From JBDRGX01 sp043817485 [NCBI: bacterium] (lineage in GTDB: Bacteria > JBDRGX01), in NCBI GenBank assembly GCA_043817485.1, contig JBDRGX010000075.1:1-19920 (forward strand): 19,920 bases of DNA. The letters are read 5' to 3'. Every line of letters begins with the position of its first letter. The first letter of the stretch is position 1. A program made the position numbers and the translations under genes. Shown piece after piece: positions 14,275-19,920 of this stretch. The notes below the pieces were generated by a model. The model had not been told where the DNA came from. It searched no databases and saw only the letters and a program-made list of their open reading frames with translations.

Positions 14275-15750
14275 TCCCAGATAAAAAATTATTTTCTTAT
14301 TTTTCTCTTTTTTTTTAGCATCTATTTTTTAGTTTCAAGTGGTCGTATAGAAAATGTTGATGGTATGAATATGTTTCAAGTGACTCAATCACTTGTAGAA
14401 AAACAAAGTTTTAAATTAGATTTATTTAGTGGTGGAACTGTTTATGGACCAGATGGAAATATTTATTACCCTTGTGGTTTAGGTCATCCCATGGCAACAA
14501 TTCCTTTTTTTTTAGCAGGAAAATTTTTTTTACAATTATTTAATATTCATCAAAATGAATTAATATATCTTAGATTTTTTGTTTCTCTTTTTAATCCTTT
14601 TATAACTGCATTAACTTGTCTTATTCTTTTTATTTTTTTTCAAAAATTAGGTTGTTCATATAAAAAAGCTTTTTTTTTAACTTCTTTATATGGGTTTGCA
14701 ACAATATCTTTTCCTTATGCTAAATATTGTTTTAATCAGCCATTAGCTTCTTTTTGTCTTTTAACTTCTATTTTTTTTCTTTATATATCTCGTCAAAAAA
14801 TTTCATTAAAACGAATTTTAATTGCTGGTTTCTTTTTTGGATATGTTTTTTTTACTCGCAATGAACTTATTGTTTTATTACCAATAATACTAATTTGTTT
14901 TTATTTATTAATTGAAAAAAAAAGTTTCAAAAATTTTAGTATATTTTTTTTACCTATTTTATTTTTTGGAATAACAACGCTTTTTTATAATAAAATAAGG
15001 TTTGGAAATTTTTTTGAAACGGGTTATAATTTATTATTTGAAAAAAATTCTATTTTTGCTTTTAATCCAATTTTAATTTTAAAAAATATTTTCTTATTTT
15101 TTTTTGATATTAATAGTGGCATTATATTTTTAATGCCCATATCTTTTATATTTTTCTTTAGTTTTTTTAAATTTTGGCAAAATTATAAATTAGAATCTCT
15201 TGTTTTTTTTCTTCTTATTTTTTCTATAATAATTTTATATAGTTGTTATGTTTATTGTCCATTAGGTGGTTGGTGTTGGGGTCCAAGATTTTTAGTTTTG
15301 ATAATTCCCTTTTTATCTTTACCTACGATTGCTTTAATTCCTTTATTGAAAAATAAAAAAATTTTATATTTTGTGATTTTTATAACTTTATTAAGTATTG
15401 CAATTCAGATTTTAGTTGTTTCAACAAGTTATCTTCTTATTTTTGAAAATCCCGTAAAAACAATATTTTTAAAAATGCAGTTTCAAAATTTTGTTCATTG
15501 TTTTAAAAATACTTTTATTTTTTTGCAACAAAAAGCAATTGTTAATAAAGAATTTTTTTTAAATAATTGTCTTGACTTTTGGTTTATTTATTTATTTTAT
15601 ATAAAACCAGTAAAATATTTATTACTTATCCCTTTATTTATTGTAATATTTATTATATCTCTTGGATGTTATTTAATACTAAATTGCATTCAAAATGATA
15701 ACAAGGTGGCAAAAGAAAGTGTATTAGATAATACAGTGGAGAAGCCGTAA
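14263..15750 (+). CDS. GT-C type membrane glycosyltransferase-like protein
   Basis: From ATG 14263 this is about 495 residues of polytopic membrane protein with roughly ten or more hydrophobic helices. It resembles PMT/ArnT-type GT-C enzymes, which transfer sugars from polyprenyl-phosphate donors on the outer face of the membrane. After helix 1 (YFLIFLFFFSIYFLVSS), the first outer loop has acidic residues typical of catalytic GT-C loops (RIENVDGMNMFQVTQSLVE). Further on are FTRNEL, RFGNFFETGY and CPLGGWCWGPRFL. The frame is open back to ATG 14161, but residues 1-34 of that frame are encoded by two palindromic repeats, so I take the later start. The stop codon lies in another repeat. The GT2 gene behind it could supply its lipid-linked sugar. 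Family exact identity is uncertain. Confidence 0.75.
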   Translation: MNCHSQIKNYFLIFLFFFSIYFLVSSGRIENVDGMNMFQVTQSLVEKQSFKLDLFSGGTVYGPDGNIYYPCGLGHPMATIPFFLAGKFFLQLFNIHQNELIYLRFFVSLFNPFITALTCLILFIFFQKLGCSYKKAFFLTSLYGFATISFPYAKYCFNQPLASFCLLTSIFFLYISRQKISLKRILIAGFFFGYVFFTRNELIVLLPIILICFYLLIEKKSFKNFSIFFLPILFFGITTLFYNKIRFGNFFETGYNLLFEKNSIFAFNPILILKNIFLFFFDINSGIIFLMPISFIFFFSFFKFWQNYKLESLVFFLLIFSIIILYSCYVYCPLGGWCWGPRFLVLIIPFLSLPTIALIPLLKNKKILYFVIFITLLSIAIQILVVSTSYLLIFENPVKTIFLKMQFQNFVHCFKNTFIFLQQKAIVNKEFFLNNCLDFWFIYLFYIKPVKYLLLIPLFIVIFIISLGCYLILNCIQNDNKVAKESVLDNTVEKP

Positions 15751-15779
15751 CAAAGCCAACACAGTTAGCGTTTAAATGC
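15745..15779. repeat. Dispersed repeat, copy 1 (contains the stop codon of the upstream gene)
   Basis: CCGTAACAAAGCCAACACAG followed by TTAGC is identical for 25 bases to copy 2 at 17278. Both then continue with TTAAATGC after a small variable stretch (GTT here, A in copy 2). The TAA inside CCGTAA is the stop codon of the membrane glycosyltransferase. GCCAA and TTGGC (to about 15786) allow an imperfect hairpin. Confidence 0.85.
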
Positions 15780-15800
15780 AACTTGGCATAAGAGGAAATT

Positions 15801-16502
15801 ATGAAATTATCCATTATTATTCCCGTTTATAATGAAGAAAGTACTATTAAAGAAGTTTTAGAAAAAATAGAAACACTTTCTTTGCCAATAGAAAAAGAAA
15901 TTATTGTTGTCAATGATGGGTCAACAGATAAAACATTTTCAATTCTTGAACAAATGAAAAAAACAAACAAAGAAATAAGTGTTGTTTATAATAGTTTAAT
16001 AAATATTGGAAAAGGCGCTGCTGTTAGAATTGGTTTTCAGCATGTAAAAGGTGATATAATTTTAATTCAAGATGCAGATTTAGAATTAGATCCAAATGAA
16101 ATTAAACATCTCATAGAGCCTATTTTACAAAATAAAACAAAAGTAGTTTATGGTTCTCGTTATTTAACTAAAAATAAAAAAATAACTTTTTTAAATTATG
16201 TTGCTAATAAATTTCTTAGTTTGCTTACTAATTTTCTTTATAAATCAAAAATAAGTGATATGGAAACTGCTTATAAAGTTTTTAAAAAAGAAGTATTAAG
16301 TGATATTAAATTAAAATCTCTTAAATTTGATTTTGAACCAGAAATAACCGCTAAAATATTAAAAAAAGGTTATAAAATTATGGAAATACCTATTGGTTAT
16401 AATCCACGAAGTTCTTATGAAGGAAAAAAAATTGGATGGAAAGATGGAGTTATGGCTATTTATACTTTATTAAAAATTAAATTTCAAAAAGAAAAGTTTT
16501 AA
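15801..16502 (+). CDS. Family 2 glycosyltransferase, polyprenyl-phosphate mannose synthase-like
   Basis: This 233-residue soluble GT-A enzyme resembles DPM1-type synthases, which transfer a sugar from a nucleotide donor to dolichyl or undecaprenyl phosphate. It has the GT2 start MKLSIIIPVYNEESTI (1-16), VVNDGSTDKT (37-45), NIGKGAAVRIG (68-78), the metal/donor motif DADLELDP (91-98), VYGSRY (117-121), and ISDMETAYKVFKKEVL. The C-terminus includes IGYNPRSSYEGKKIGWKDG, typical of the family. There is no C-terminal membrane region, so it would act peripherally at the inner membrane. ATG follows AGAGGAAATT. It lies between two copies of a dispersed repeat and follows the GT-C gene, its plausible user of lipid-linked sugar. 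Confidence 0.9.
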   Translation: MKLSIIIPVYNEESTIKEVLEKIETLSLPIEKEIIVVNDGSTDKTFSILEQMKKTNKEISVVYNSLINIGKGAAVRIGFQHVKGDIILIQDADLELDPNEIKHLIEPILQNKTKVVYGSRYLTKNKKITFLNYVANKFLSLLTNFLYKSKISDMETAYKVFKKEVLSDIKLKSLKFDFEPEITAKILKKGYKIMEIPIGYNPRSSYEGKKIGWKDGVMAIYTLLKIKFQKEKF

Positions 16503-16540
16503 ATTATCAACATATATCAAAAAAAATCTGTTTATTACTC

Positions 16541-16586
16541 TATTCTAAAAATAATTTTGAGTTTAATTATTTTTTTATGTAGAATA
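16541..16586. other. Imperfect AT-rich inverted repeat between the GT2 and VIT1-like genes
   Basis: AAAAATAATT (16547-16556) pairs with AATTATTTTT (16565-16574) around an 8-base loop. TATTCT (16541-16546) can pair with AGAATA (16581-16586), leaving six unpaired bases. It could act as a weak terminator or leader hairpin, but consists almost entirely of A-T pairs. Confidence 0.25.
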
Positions 16587-16610
16587 ACAATAAAAATAAA
16601 AAGTAAAATT

Positions 16611-17090
16611 ATGATACAAAAACAATCAATAAAAACAGGATTTAGTTTTGGGTTAACTTCGGGAATAATTACAACACTTGGATTAATGGTTGGATTACAT
16701 TCTGGAACTCACTCAAAGATTGTAGTTATCAGTGGGATATTAACCATAGCAATAGCAGATGCATTTTCAGATGCTTTAGGTATCCATATATCTGAAGAAT
16801 CAGAACATAAACACACTACAAAAGAAATATGGGAAGCAACAATTTCTACTTTTTTATCCAAATTTATTTTTTCATTAACATTTATTATTCCTCTTTTGCT
16901 ATTTCAACTTTTAACAGCAATTGTTGTAAGTATAATTTATGGTTTATCTTTACTATGTTTTTTTAGTTTCTATCTTGCCAAAAAGCAAAAAGTAAATCCA
17001 TTGACAGTCATAGGAGAACATTTAATTATTGCATTAGGAGTAATAATTATAACACATTATATTGGTGATTGGACTAGTCAATTAAAATAG
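16611..17090 (+). CDS. VIT1/CCC1-family-like membrane protein (putative iron/manganese transporter)
   Basis: The family exports Fe2+ or Mn2+ from the cytosol, in eukaryotes into vacuoles. From ATG 16611 the protein has 159 residues and about five hydrophobic helices. It contains the family pattern GLTSGIITTLGLMVGL, ILTIAIADAFSDALGIHISEESE and HKHTTKEIWEATISTFLSKF, where acidic residues between helices 2 and 3 would bind metal. It then has two more helices and EHLIIALGVIIITHYIGDW. The longer frame from TTG 16557 adds 18 residues lying in the AT-rich inverted repeat, so I prefer ATG although no good ribosome site precedes either. It is shorter than many VIT1 proteins, like compact archaeal-style members. 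Its link to the glycosyltransferases is only positional. Confidence 0.75.
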   Translation: MIQKQSIKTGFSFGLTSGIITTLGLMVGLHSGTHSKIVVISGILTIAIADAFSDALGIHISEESEHKHTTKEIWEATISTFLSKFIFSLTFIIPLLLFQLLTAIVVSIIYGLSLLCFFSFYLAKKQKVNPLTVIGEHLIIALGVIIITHYIGDWTSQLK

Positions 17091-17242
17091 TTAAAAAAAT
17101 AAAAACAAGTAGTTATTTTGTGAAAAAAAATGTGAATGTTTTTATATATCAAGAACAATATAAAATAATTTAACCTATGTTAGATAACAATACGTTATAT
17201 GATATTCTTTTTTTCTTTTATGTATTTAGATGCAGGTTTTTT

Positions 17243-17268
17243 TATTCTGACTTCTGTATTCTATTTAG
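17243..17268. repeat. Short low-complexity TTCTG-type tract
   Basis: TATTCTGACTTCTGTATTCT is a small degenerate tandem of TTCTG/ATTCT units. It sits immediately before repeat copy 2 in the 252-base gap after the VIT1-like gene. That gap otherwise shows no gene. Confidence 0.3.
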
Positions 17269-17277
17269 TTTAAGGAA

Positions 17278-17311
17278 CCGTAACAAAGCCAACACAGTTA
17301 GCATTAAATGC
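17278..17311. repeat. Dispersed repeat, copy 2
   Basis: The first 25 bases, CCGTAACAAAGCCAACACAG plus TTAGC, are identical to copy 1 (15745-15779), and TTAAATGC follows after one base. GCATTAAATGC forms a small stem here, and AACAAA can pair with TTTGTT at about 17313-17319. The two copies are direct repeats that bracket the GT2 and VIT1-like genes. Confidence 0.85.
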
Positions 17312-17342
17312 GATTTGTTATTATAAATAAACCAAATGGAAA

Positions 17343-17678
17343 TTAATAAATTTTTTTCAAATATACTTGAATTCTTTTATCATTTTCATTTGTTTTTTTG
17401 CCTTTAAAATATATTTCCAAAAAATCAATTTTACAATTTTGCTTATGAAAAGCATAAATAATTCTTAAAGAAGTGTCTTTTAAATAACGACAAAATAAAC
17501 GAGCCTTAACAATAGAACATTGCTCATTTTTTATTATAATATTAAAATGTCTACCAATTCCTAAAGGCCTCTCATTTAAAACTTTTTGAAATTCTATCAA
17601 ATCTTGATCCAACGATTTAATTTTTTTGAATAATTTTTTAAAATCTTTTTGAAATTCTATTGTGCTTTTAAAGTTCAT
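17343..17678 (-). CDS. RelE/HigB-superfamily-like toxin of a Panacea toxin-antitoxin pair
   Basis: RelE/ParE-fold toxins either cleave mRNA on the ribosome or poison gyrase. The 111-residue basic protein (MNFKSTIEFQKDFKKLFKKI...) has the fold's helix-rich N-terminus, then beta-strands HFNIIIKNEQCSIVKARLF, SLRIIYAFHK and KIDFLEIYFKGKKTNENDKR, and a short helical C-terminus. I chose ATG 17678 because homolog-like text starts M-x-F-K-S-T; ATG 17684 and ATG 17711 are also open. The start overlaps the antitoxin stop (17668) by 11 bases, which implies translational coupling. The order antitoxin then toxin is typical. A ribosome-dependent RNase is most likely, but catalytic residues cannot be assigned with confidence. 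Confidence 0.75.
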   Translation of the reverse strand: MNFKSTIEFQKDFKKLFKKIKSLDQDLIEFQKVLNERPLGIGRHFNIIIKNEQCSIVKARLFCRYLKDTSLRIIYAFHKQNCKIDFLEIYFKGKKTNENDKRIQVYLKKIY

Positions 17679-18480
17679 CTTCATAATTTCTAACCGAATG
17701 ATTATCATCACGATAAAAAACGGTTTCGTAACTTATTTCTTCTCCTATTTTATGAACTATCCAAGGAGTATCTGAATGAGAATAATTGCTTAATTCAGTA
17801 GCATTTTTCCATGCAAGGCGTGCCAAAACTTCATCTATGTGCTGAATTTCTTGAGCAGATAAAACTTTTAAATCAGATGATCTTCTCGATAAATATTTTT
17901 TTTGATCATGTTGAAAATGCTTGCTTTTAATTTTCTCTATCTCACCGATTTCTATCATTTGGTCAGTTATTTTTTTAAACTCAATTGGTGTTGGCCCAAA
18001 ATGATTTTTAATATATTTGGCACCAATTATTTGTTCCTCAAATTTTTCATAATAATCAAAATCTATAAAATAAAGCAATTTATAAATTGCCGTTTCTCCA
18101 ATATTTGAACGAGCTCCCACTTTTTCTAAAAGATATAACAAAACTTCTTTAAACTTTTTTACATTTGTTTTCGGCATAATAATTCTTATTTTTGATTTGC
18201 CTGTTTTTTTAGTATTTTTTTTAAATATTGTTTGTTTTTTCAAGTCTACTTTAATCGATGATTTTTTTTTACCTTCAATAAAATCTTCAAATGAAATACC
18301 AAAAATATTTGCGAGATTTTTTGCTTCAACAATAGTTAAATCTCTATTCCCTTGTTCTATCTGAACATAAGTTGGACGAGAAATATTAAGTTTTAACGCT
18401 AAAAATTCCTGTGTCAAATTATTTTCTTTTCTTAATTGTTTAATAATTTCAGCGATGTGTTTTGAAAAATAGTTACTCAT
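17668..18480 (-). CDS. XRE-family regulator with Panacea (DUF4065) domain, antitoxin
   Basis: The 270-residue protein combines a DNA-binding helix-turn-helix (about 9-68: IKQLRKENNLTQEFLALKLNISRPTYVQIEQGNRDLTIVEAKNLANIFG) with a Lys-rich linker. A C-terminal Panacea/SocA-type domain follows (about 107-260: VLLYLLEKVGARSNIGETAIYKLLYFIDFDYYEKFE, IKNHFGPTPIEF and KNATELSNYSHSDTPW). Panacea domains neutralise diverse toxins in two-gene modules. ATG 18480 has a strong AGGAGG ribosome site. It overlaps the toxin gene start downstream. The HTH plus the direct repeats around its promoter suggest autoregulation. The module is typical accessory cargo, next to repeats and a disrupted gene. Confidence 0.88.
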   Translation of the reverse strand: MSNYFSKHIAEIIKQLRKENNLTQEFLALKLNISRPTYVQIEQGNRDLTIVEAKNLANIFGISFEDFIEGKKKSSIKVDLKKQTIFKKNTKKTGKSKIRIIMPKTNVKKFKEVLLYLLEKVGARSNIGETAIYKLLYFIDFDYYEKFEEQIIGAKYIKNHFGPTPIEFKKITDQMIEIGEIEKIKSKHFQHDQKKYLSRRSSDLKVLSAQEIQHIDEVLARLAWKNATELSNYSHSDTPWIVHKIGEEISYETVFYRDDNHSVRNYEDEL

Positions 18481-18515
18481 AAAATTACCTCCTACATAAA
18501 ATCACTGTATATCAT

Positions 18516-18567
18516 ATTATAATTAACTAATGTAAAATAATTTGTCAAGAATAATGTAAAATAATTT
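18516..18567 (-). promoter_or_regulatory. Toxin-antitoxin promoter with 16-bp direct-repeat operators
   Basis: TAATGTAAAATAATTT occurs exactly twice (18528-18543 and 18552-18567), 24 bases apart. The perfect minus-strand -35 TTGACA (18543-18548) lies between the copies, overlapping the end of one. TATAAT (18516-18521) is downstream on the minus strand, 21 bases from the -35, so the active -10 may be another hexamer such as TAATTA (18520-18525) at 17 bases. This arrangement suits repression by the XRE domain of the antitoxin, probably by two bound dimers. Confidence 0.65.
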
Positions 18568-18647
18568 AACATAACTATATTTCATTTAAAACATTCGTAA
18601 TTTTTTGCAAGCGGCGAGACTTCAAATTAGGTGGCGAGTGGGTGGAA

Positions 18648-18782
18648 TTAGTTCTCATATCTATTTTTTGAATTTTTATATAATTTAATTATATCAGATT
18701 TTTCCTCATCAAAATTACTTTCATCAAGTTGATTCACTAATTTGTCTATTTCTCTCATTTCTTCAACTAATTCTTCTTTCAT
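18648..18782 (-). CDS. Small acidic hypothetical protein (44 residues), possibly a gene remnant
   Basis: A minus-strand frame from ATG 18782 reads MKEELVEEMREIDKLVNQLD and continues to SKNRYEN before TAA. Its composition is protein-like, with a helical, Glu/Lys/Asp-rich coiled-coil pattern. That is more than AT-rich noise usually gives. The ribosome site is weak, and about 15 codons upstream are also open to a TAA. No family is recognised. It could be a short antitoxin-like peptide or the end of a decayed gene. The plus-strand frame 18742-18933 across the same DNA looks like its shadow. Confidence 0.35.
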   Translation of the reverse strand: MKEELVEEMREIDKLVNQLDESNFDEEKSDIIKLYKNSKNRYEN

Positions 18783-18870
18783 AAACTTTAATCCCTGTAT
18801 ACCATGTACCTTCCCTATTACAATTTATTTCAAAAAGAAAAAAATTACTACAATCTTTTACTTTTTTCTG

Positions 18871-18886
18871 CCCCCGCTGGCGGGGG
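18871..18886. repeat. GC-rich perfect palindrome CCCCCGCTGGCGGGGG
   Basis: CCCCCGC and GCGGGGG pair perfectly across a 2-base TG centre, about 14 bases after the stop of the beta-helix gene. An all-G/C palindrome in DNA this AT-rich is conspicuous. For the minus-strand gene the hairpin is followed by A's, not T's, so it is not a standard terminator for that gene. It looks like a dispersed palindromic unit continuing TAGAGGGTGG. Confidence 0.7.
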
Positions 18887-18899
18887 TAGAGGGTGGATT

Positions 18900-19727
18900 C
18901 TACTTCAGCATCAGCATTTTTTTACAGTTTTGAGTTTTGTTGTCCACAATTGTTTCATAAAAATACATTCCCGATGAAACTTCTTTTCCTAAATTATCTC
19001 TTCCATCCCAATATACGGAATTACTTGCATTATTTGTAATTACTTCTCTGACTACTTGTCCCAGTATATTATATATTTTGATTTTAATATTTTGGGTTTT
19101 GTTGTTTGTTATTTCTAATGGAATATAACATTCGGGATTAAATGGATTTGGGTAACTTTTAATTTTAGATAAATTCATTGAATTTGTAGGTGAAAATATA
19201 TTTATTGCTGTTGTATTATTTGGATATAATAAAGGGAATAAATCTGTAATTCCATTTCTTGTATATGTTCCATCTCGTACTCCATCCATATTAGTATCAG
19301 GGATAGTACATTCTTGCCAATAGTTTCCTTTTCCATTATTAACATCATACCAAATATTATTGGTTCCTGTATCTCTAACATTTGCATTATTTAAGAAATT
19401 GTTTTCGTATATTTTAAAATTTGTACCAAAAGGAATAGTAAGGCTTGCCTCATTTTTAAAGGTATTTTTTACTATTAAAGCGTTTTTGTGCTCAAAAGCC
19501 CCATTATCTTCACTAAAAACATCTCTATCAAAAATATTCTCTGCTACAATAACACCATTTACCGCATTACTATTAAATTCAACCCCTTTACTATAATGAC
19601 CAGTAATGTAATTTCCTTTTATAAGAAGATTTGTTTTTATTCCCAAATAAGTAATCGCTTCTGAAGTAATTGGTGCAGCACATATATAAACATCTACACC
19701 ATCATCTGATATTCCTCCGCCTAACAA
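18900..19727 (-). pseudogene. Secreted beta-helix protein with C-terminal FlgD/type IX-like domain, 5'-truncated
   Basis: About 275 residues remain of a larger surface or secreted protein. Residues 1-165 carry the repeating N-x-F/I pattern of a right-handed parallel beta-helix, NosD-like (LLIKGNYITG, VIVAENIF, LIVKNTFKN, FKIYENNFLNN, then GNYWQE). The C-terminus (about 187-275) is a FlgD-Ig or type IX sorting-like domain: SYPNPFNPECYIPLEI, IKIYNILGQVVRE, VYWDGRDNLGKEVSSGMYFY and KKMLMLK. There is no signal peptide. The frame begins LLGGGISDDG directly after an in-frame TGA inside a perfect palindrome (19730-19758), so the N-terminal part was lost or lies elsewhere. TTG 19727 is only a nominal start. 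I judge it a disrupted gene, though independent translation is not excluded. Confidence 0.7.
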
Positions 19728-19729
19728 TT

Positions 19730-19758
19730 CGTATTGTCAAAAGTATTTTGACAATACG
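19730..19758. repeat. Perfect 13-bp inverted repeat at the break of the beta-helix gene
   Basis: CGTATTGTCAAAA (19730-19742) and TTTTGACAATACG (19746-19758) are exact inverse complements around GTA. The palindrome lies at the point where beta-helix coding homology stops, and upstream of a new plus-strand gene start. It is a candidate mobile-element end or insertion footprint. Confidence 0.8.
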
Positions 19759-19862
19759 CTTTAAAATGCTTATTATTAGCAATTATTAAGATTTTATTTG
19801 CTTCTCCCCCCTTTTTTATACTATAAATAAAAAAAAATAAAAAAAAAAGGAGATGCAAATCA

Positions 19863-19920
19863 ATGAATAAAATAAATCGTTTTGTTATTTGGATATGTTC
19901 CAAATTTACTCGTAATGATA
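19863..19920 (+). CDS. Start of an unidentified gene (runs off right edge), possibly transposase
   Basis: An ATG at 19863 follows GGAG by ten bases and opens the frame MNKINRFVIWICSKFTRND, continuing past the window. TATACT and TATAAA occur upstream (about 19819-19829) as possible -10 elements. The 19 residues are too few for a family call. Its position beyond a palindrome that truncates the beta-helix gene suggests an insertion sequence. The R-F-x-x-W-I-C-x-K-F-T-R wording is reminiscent of the N-termini of some transposases, but this is an impression, not proof. Confidence 0.4.
   Translation, partial: MNKINRFVIWICSKFTRND

Noticed and set aside
17902-18108. Plus-strand frame inside the Panacea antitoxin gene
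   Set aside because: It is antisense to a conserved domain and its composition is that of an AT-rich shadow.
18871-18886. GC palindrome as an intrinsic terminator for the beta-helix gene
   Set aside because: The hairpin is followed by A's, not U's, in the direction of transcription of that gene, so it is recorded as a repeat.
18742-18933. Plus-strand frame of 63 codons across the GC palindrome
   Set aside because: It crosses a palindromic repeat and the end of the beta-helix gene, and its translation is low-complexity Phe/Ile/Ser. The opposite strand reads more like protein.
19202-19387. Second minus-strand frame inside the beta-helix gene
   Set aside because: It is an alternate frame of the same coding region with no recognisable pattern.
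19360-19596. Plus-strand frame inside the beta-helix gene
   Set aside because: It is antisense to clear beta-helix repeats.
1-19920. CRISPR array, tRNA or rRNA genes
   Set aside because: No regularly spaced repeats, cloverleaf-like segments or rRNA-like stretches were noticed when reading the sequence. No covariance-model search could be run.

Overview
This is a very AT-rich bacterial chromosome segment, roughly a quarter GC or less by eye. It contains conserved housekeeping genes and, towards the right end, an accessory region rich in repeats. The lineage cannot be named from the sequence alone. Three observations favour an uncultivated, probably diderm bacterial lineage: an MlaE/MlaF-type lipid transporter, a secreted beta-helix protein with a FlgD/type IX-like C-terminal domain, and an archaeal-looking geranylgeranyl-reductase-family flavoprotein beside tatA and ruvAB. 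Several well-supported genes start with TTG.

Left part (1-3500). The 5' end of dnaA runs off the left edge on the minus strand. It is preceded by closely spaced DnaA-box-like sequences and an AT-rich stretch, so a replication origin may lie here. A minus-strand operon tatA - geranylgeranyl-reductase-like gene - ruvA - ruvB follows. Its promoter is near 3470-3495.

Middle (3500-12420). A 155-bp palindromic, MITE-like element separates tatA from ilvC, whose stop overlaps that of tatD. hisC and hisB overlap on the plus strand, and the hisB stop overlaps that of mlaF. An mlaE-mlaF pair lies downstream of the classical replication/ribosome cluster rpsF-ssb-rpsR-rplI-dnaB. The dnaB reading frame is broken at a run of 12 A residues within the N-terminal domain. 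It may be rescued by slippage, be a sequencing error, or be a real mutation.

Right part (12420-19920). thrS lacks the N-terminal TGS domain. It is followed by a membrane GT-C glycosyltransferase-like gene whose 5' end lies in two palindromic repeats and whose stop codon lies in a third repeat. Next come a dolichyl-phosphate-mannose-synthase-like GT2 enzyme and a VIT1/CCC1-like membrane protein. A second copy of the third repeat lies after that protein gene. A two-gene toxin-antitoxin module follows. It has an XRE + Panacea (DUF4065) antitoxin and a RelE/HigB-like toxin, and its promoter is flanked by an exact 16-bp direct repeat. The window ends with a beta-helix/FlgD-like gene cut off at its 5' end by a perfect palindrome, beyond which another plus-strand gene starts.

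Working together: DnaA, DnaB, SSB and RuvAB serve replication and recombination. IlvC and HisC/HisB are single steps of branched-chain amino acid and histidine synthesis. S6, S18, L9 and ThrS serve translation. MlaEF probably moves phospholipids. The GT2/GT-C pair plausibly makes and uses a polyprenyl-phosphate sugar. No tRNA, rRNA or CRISPR array was seen.
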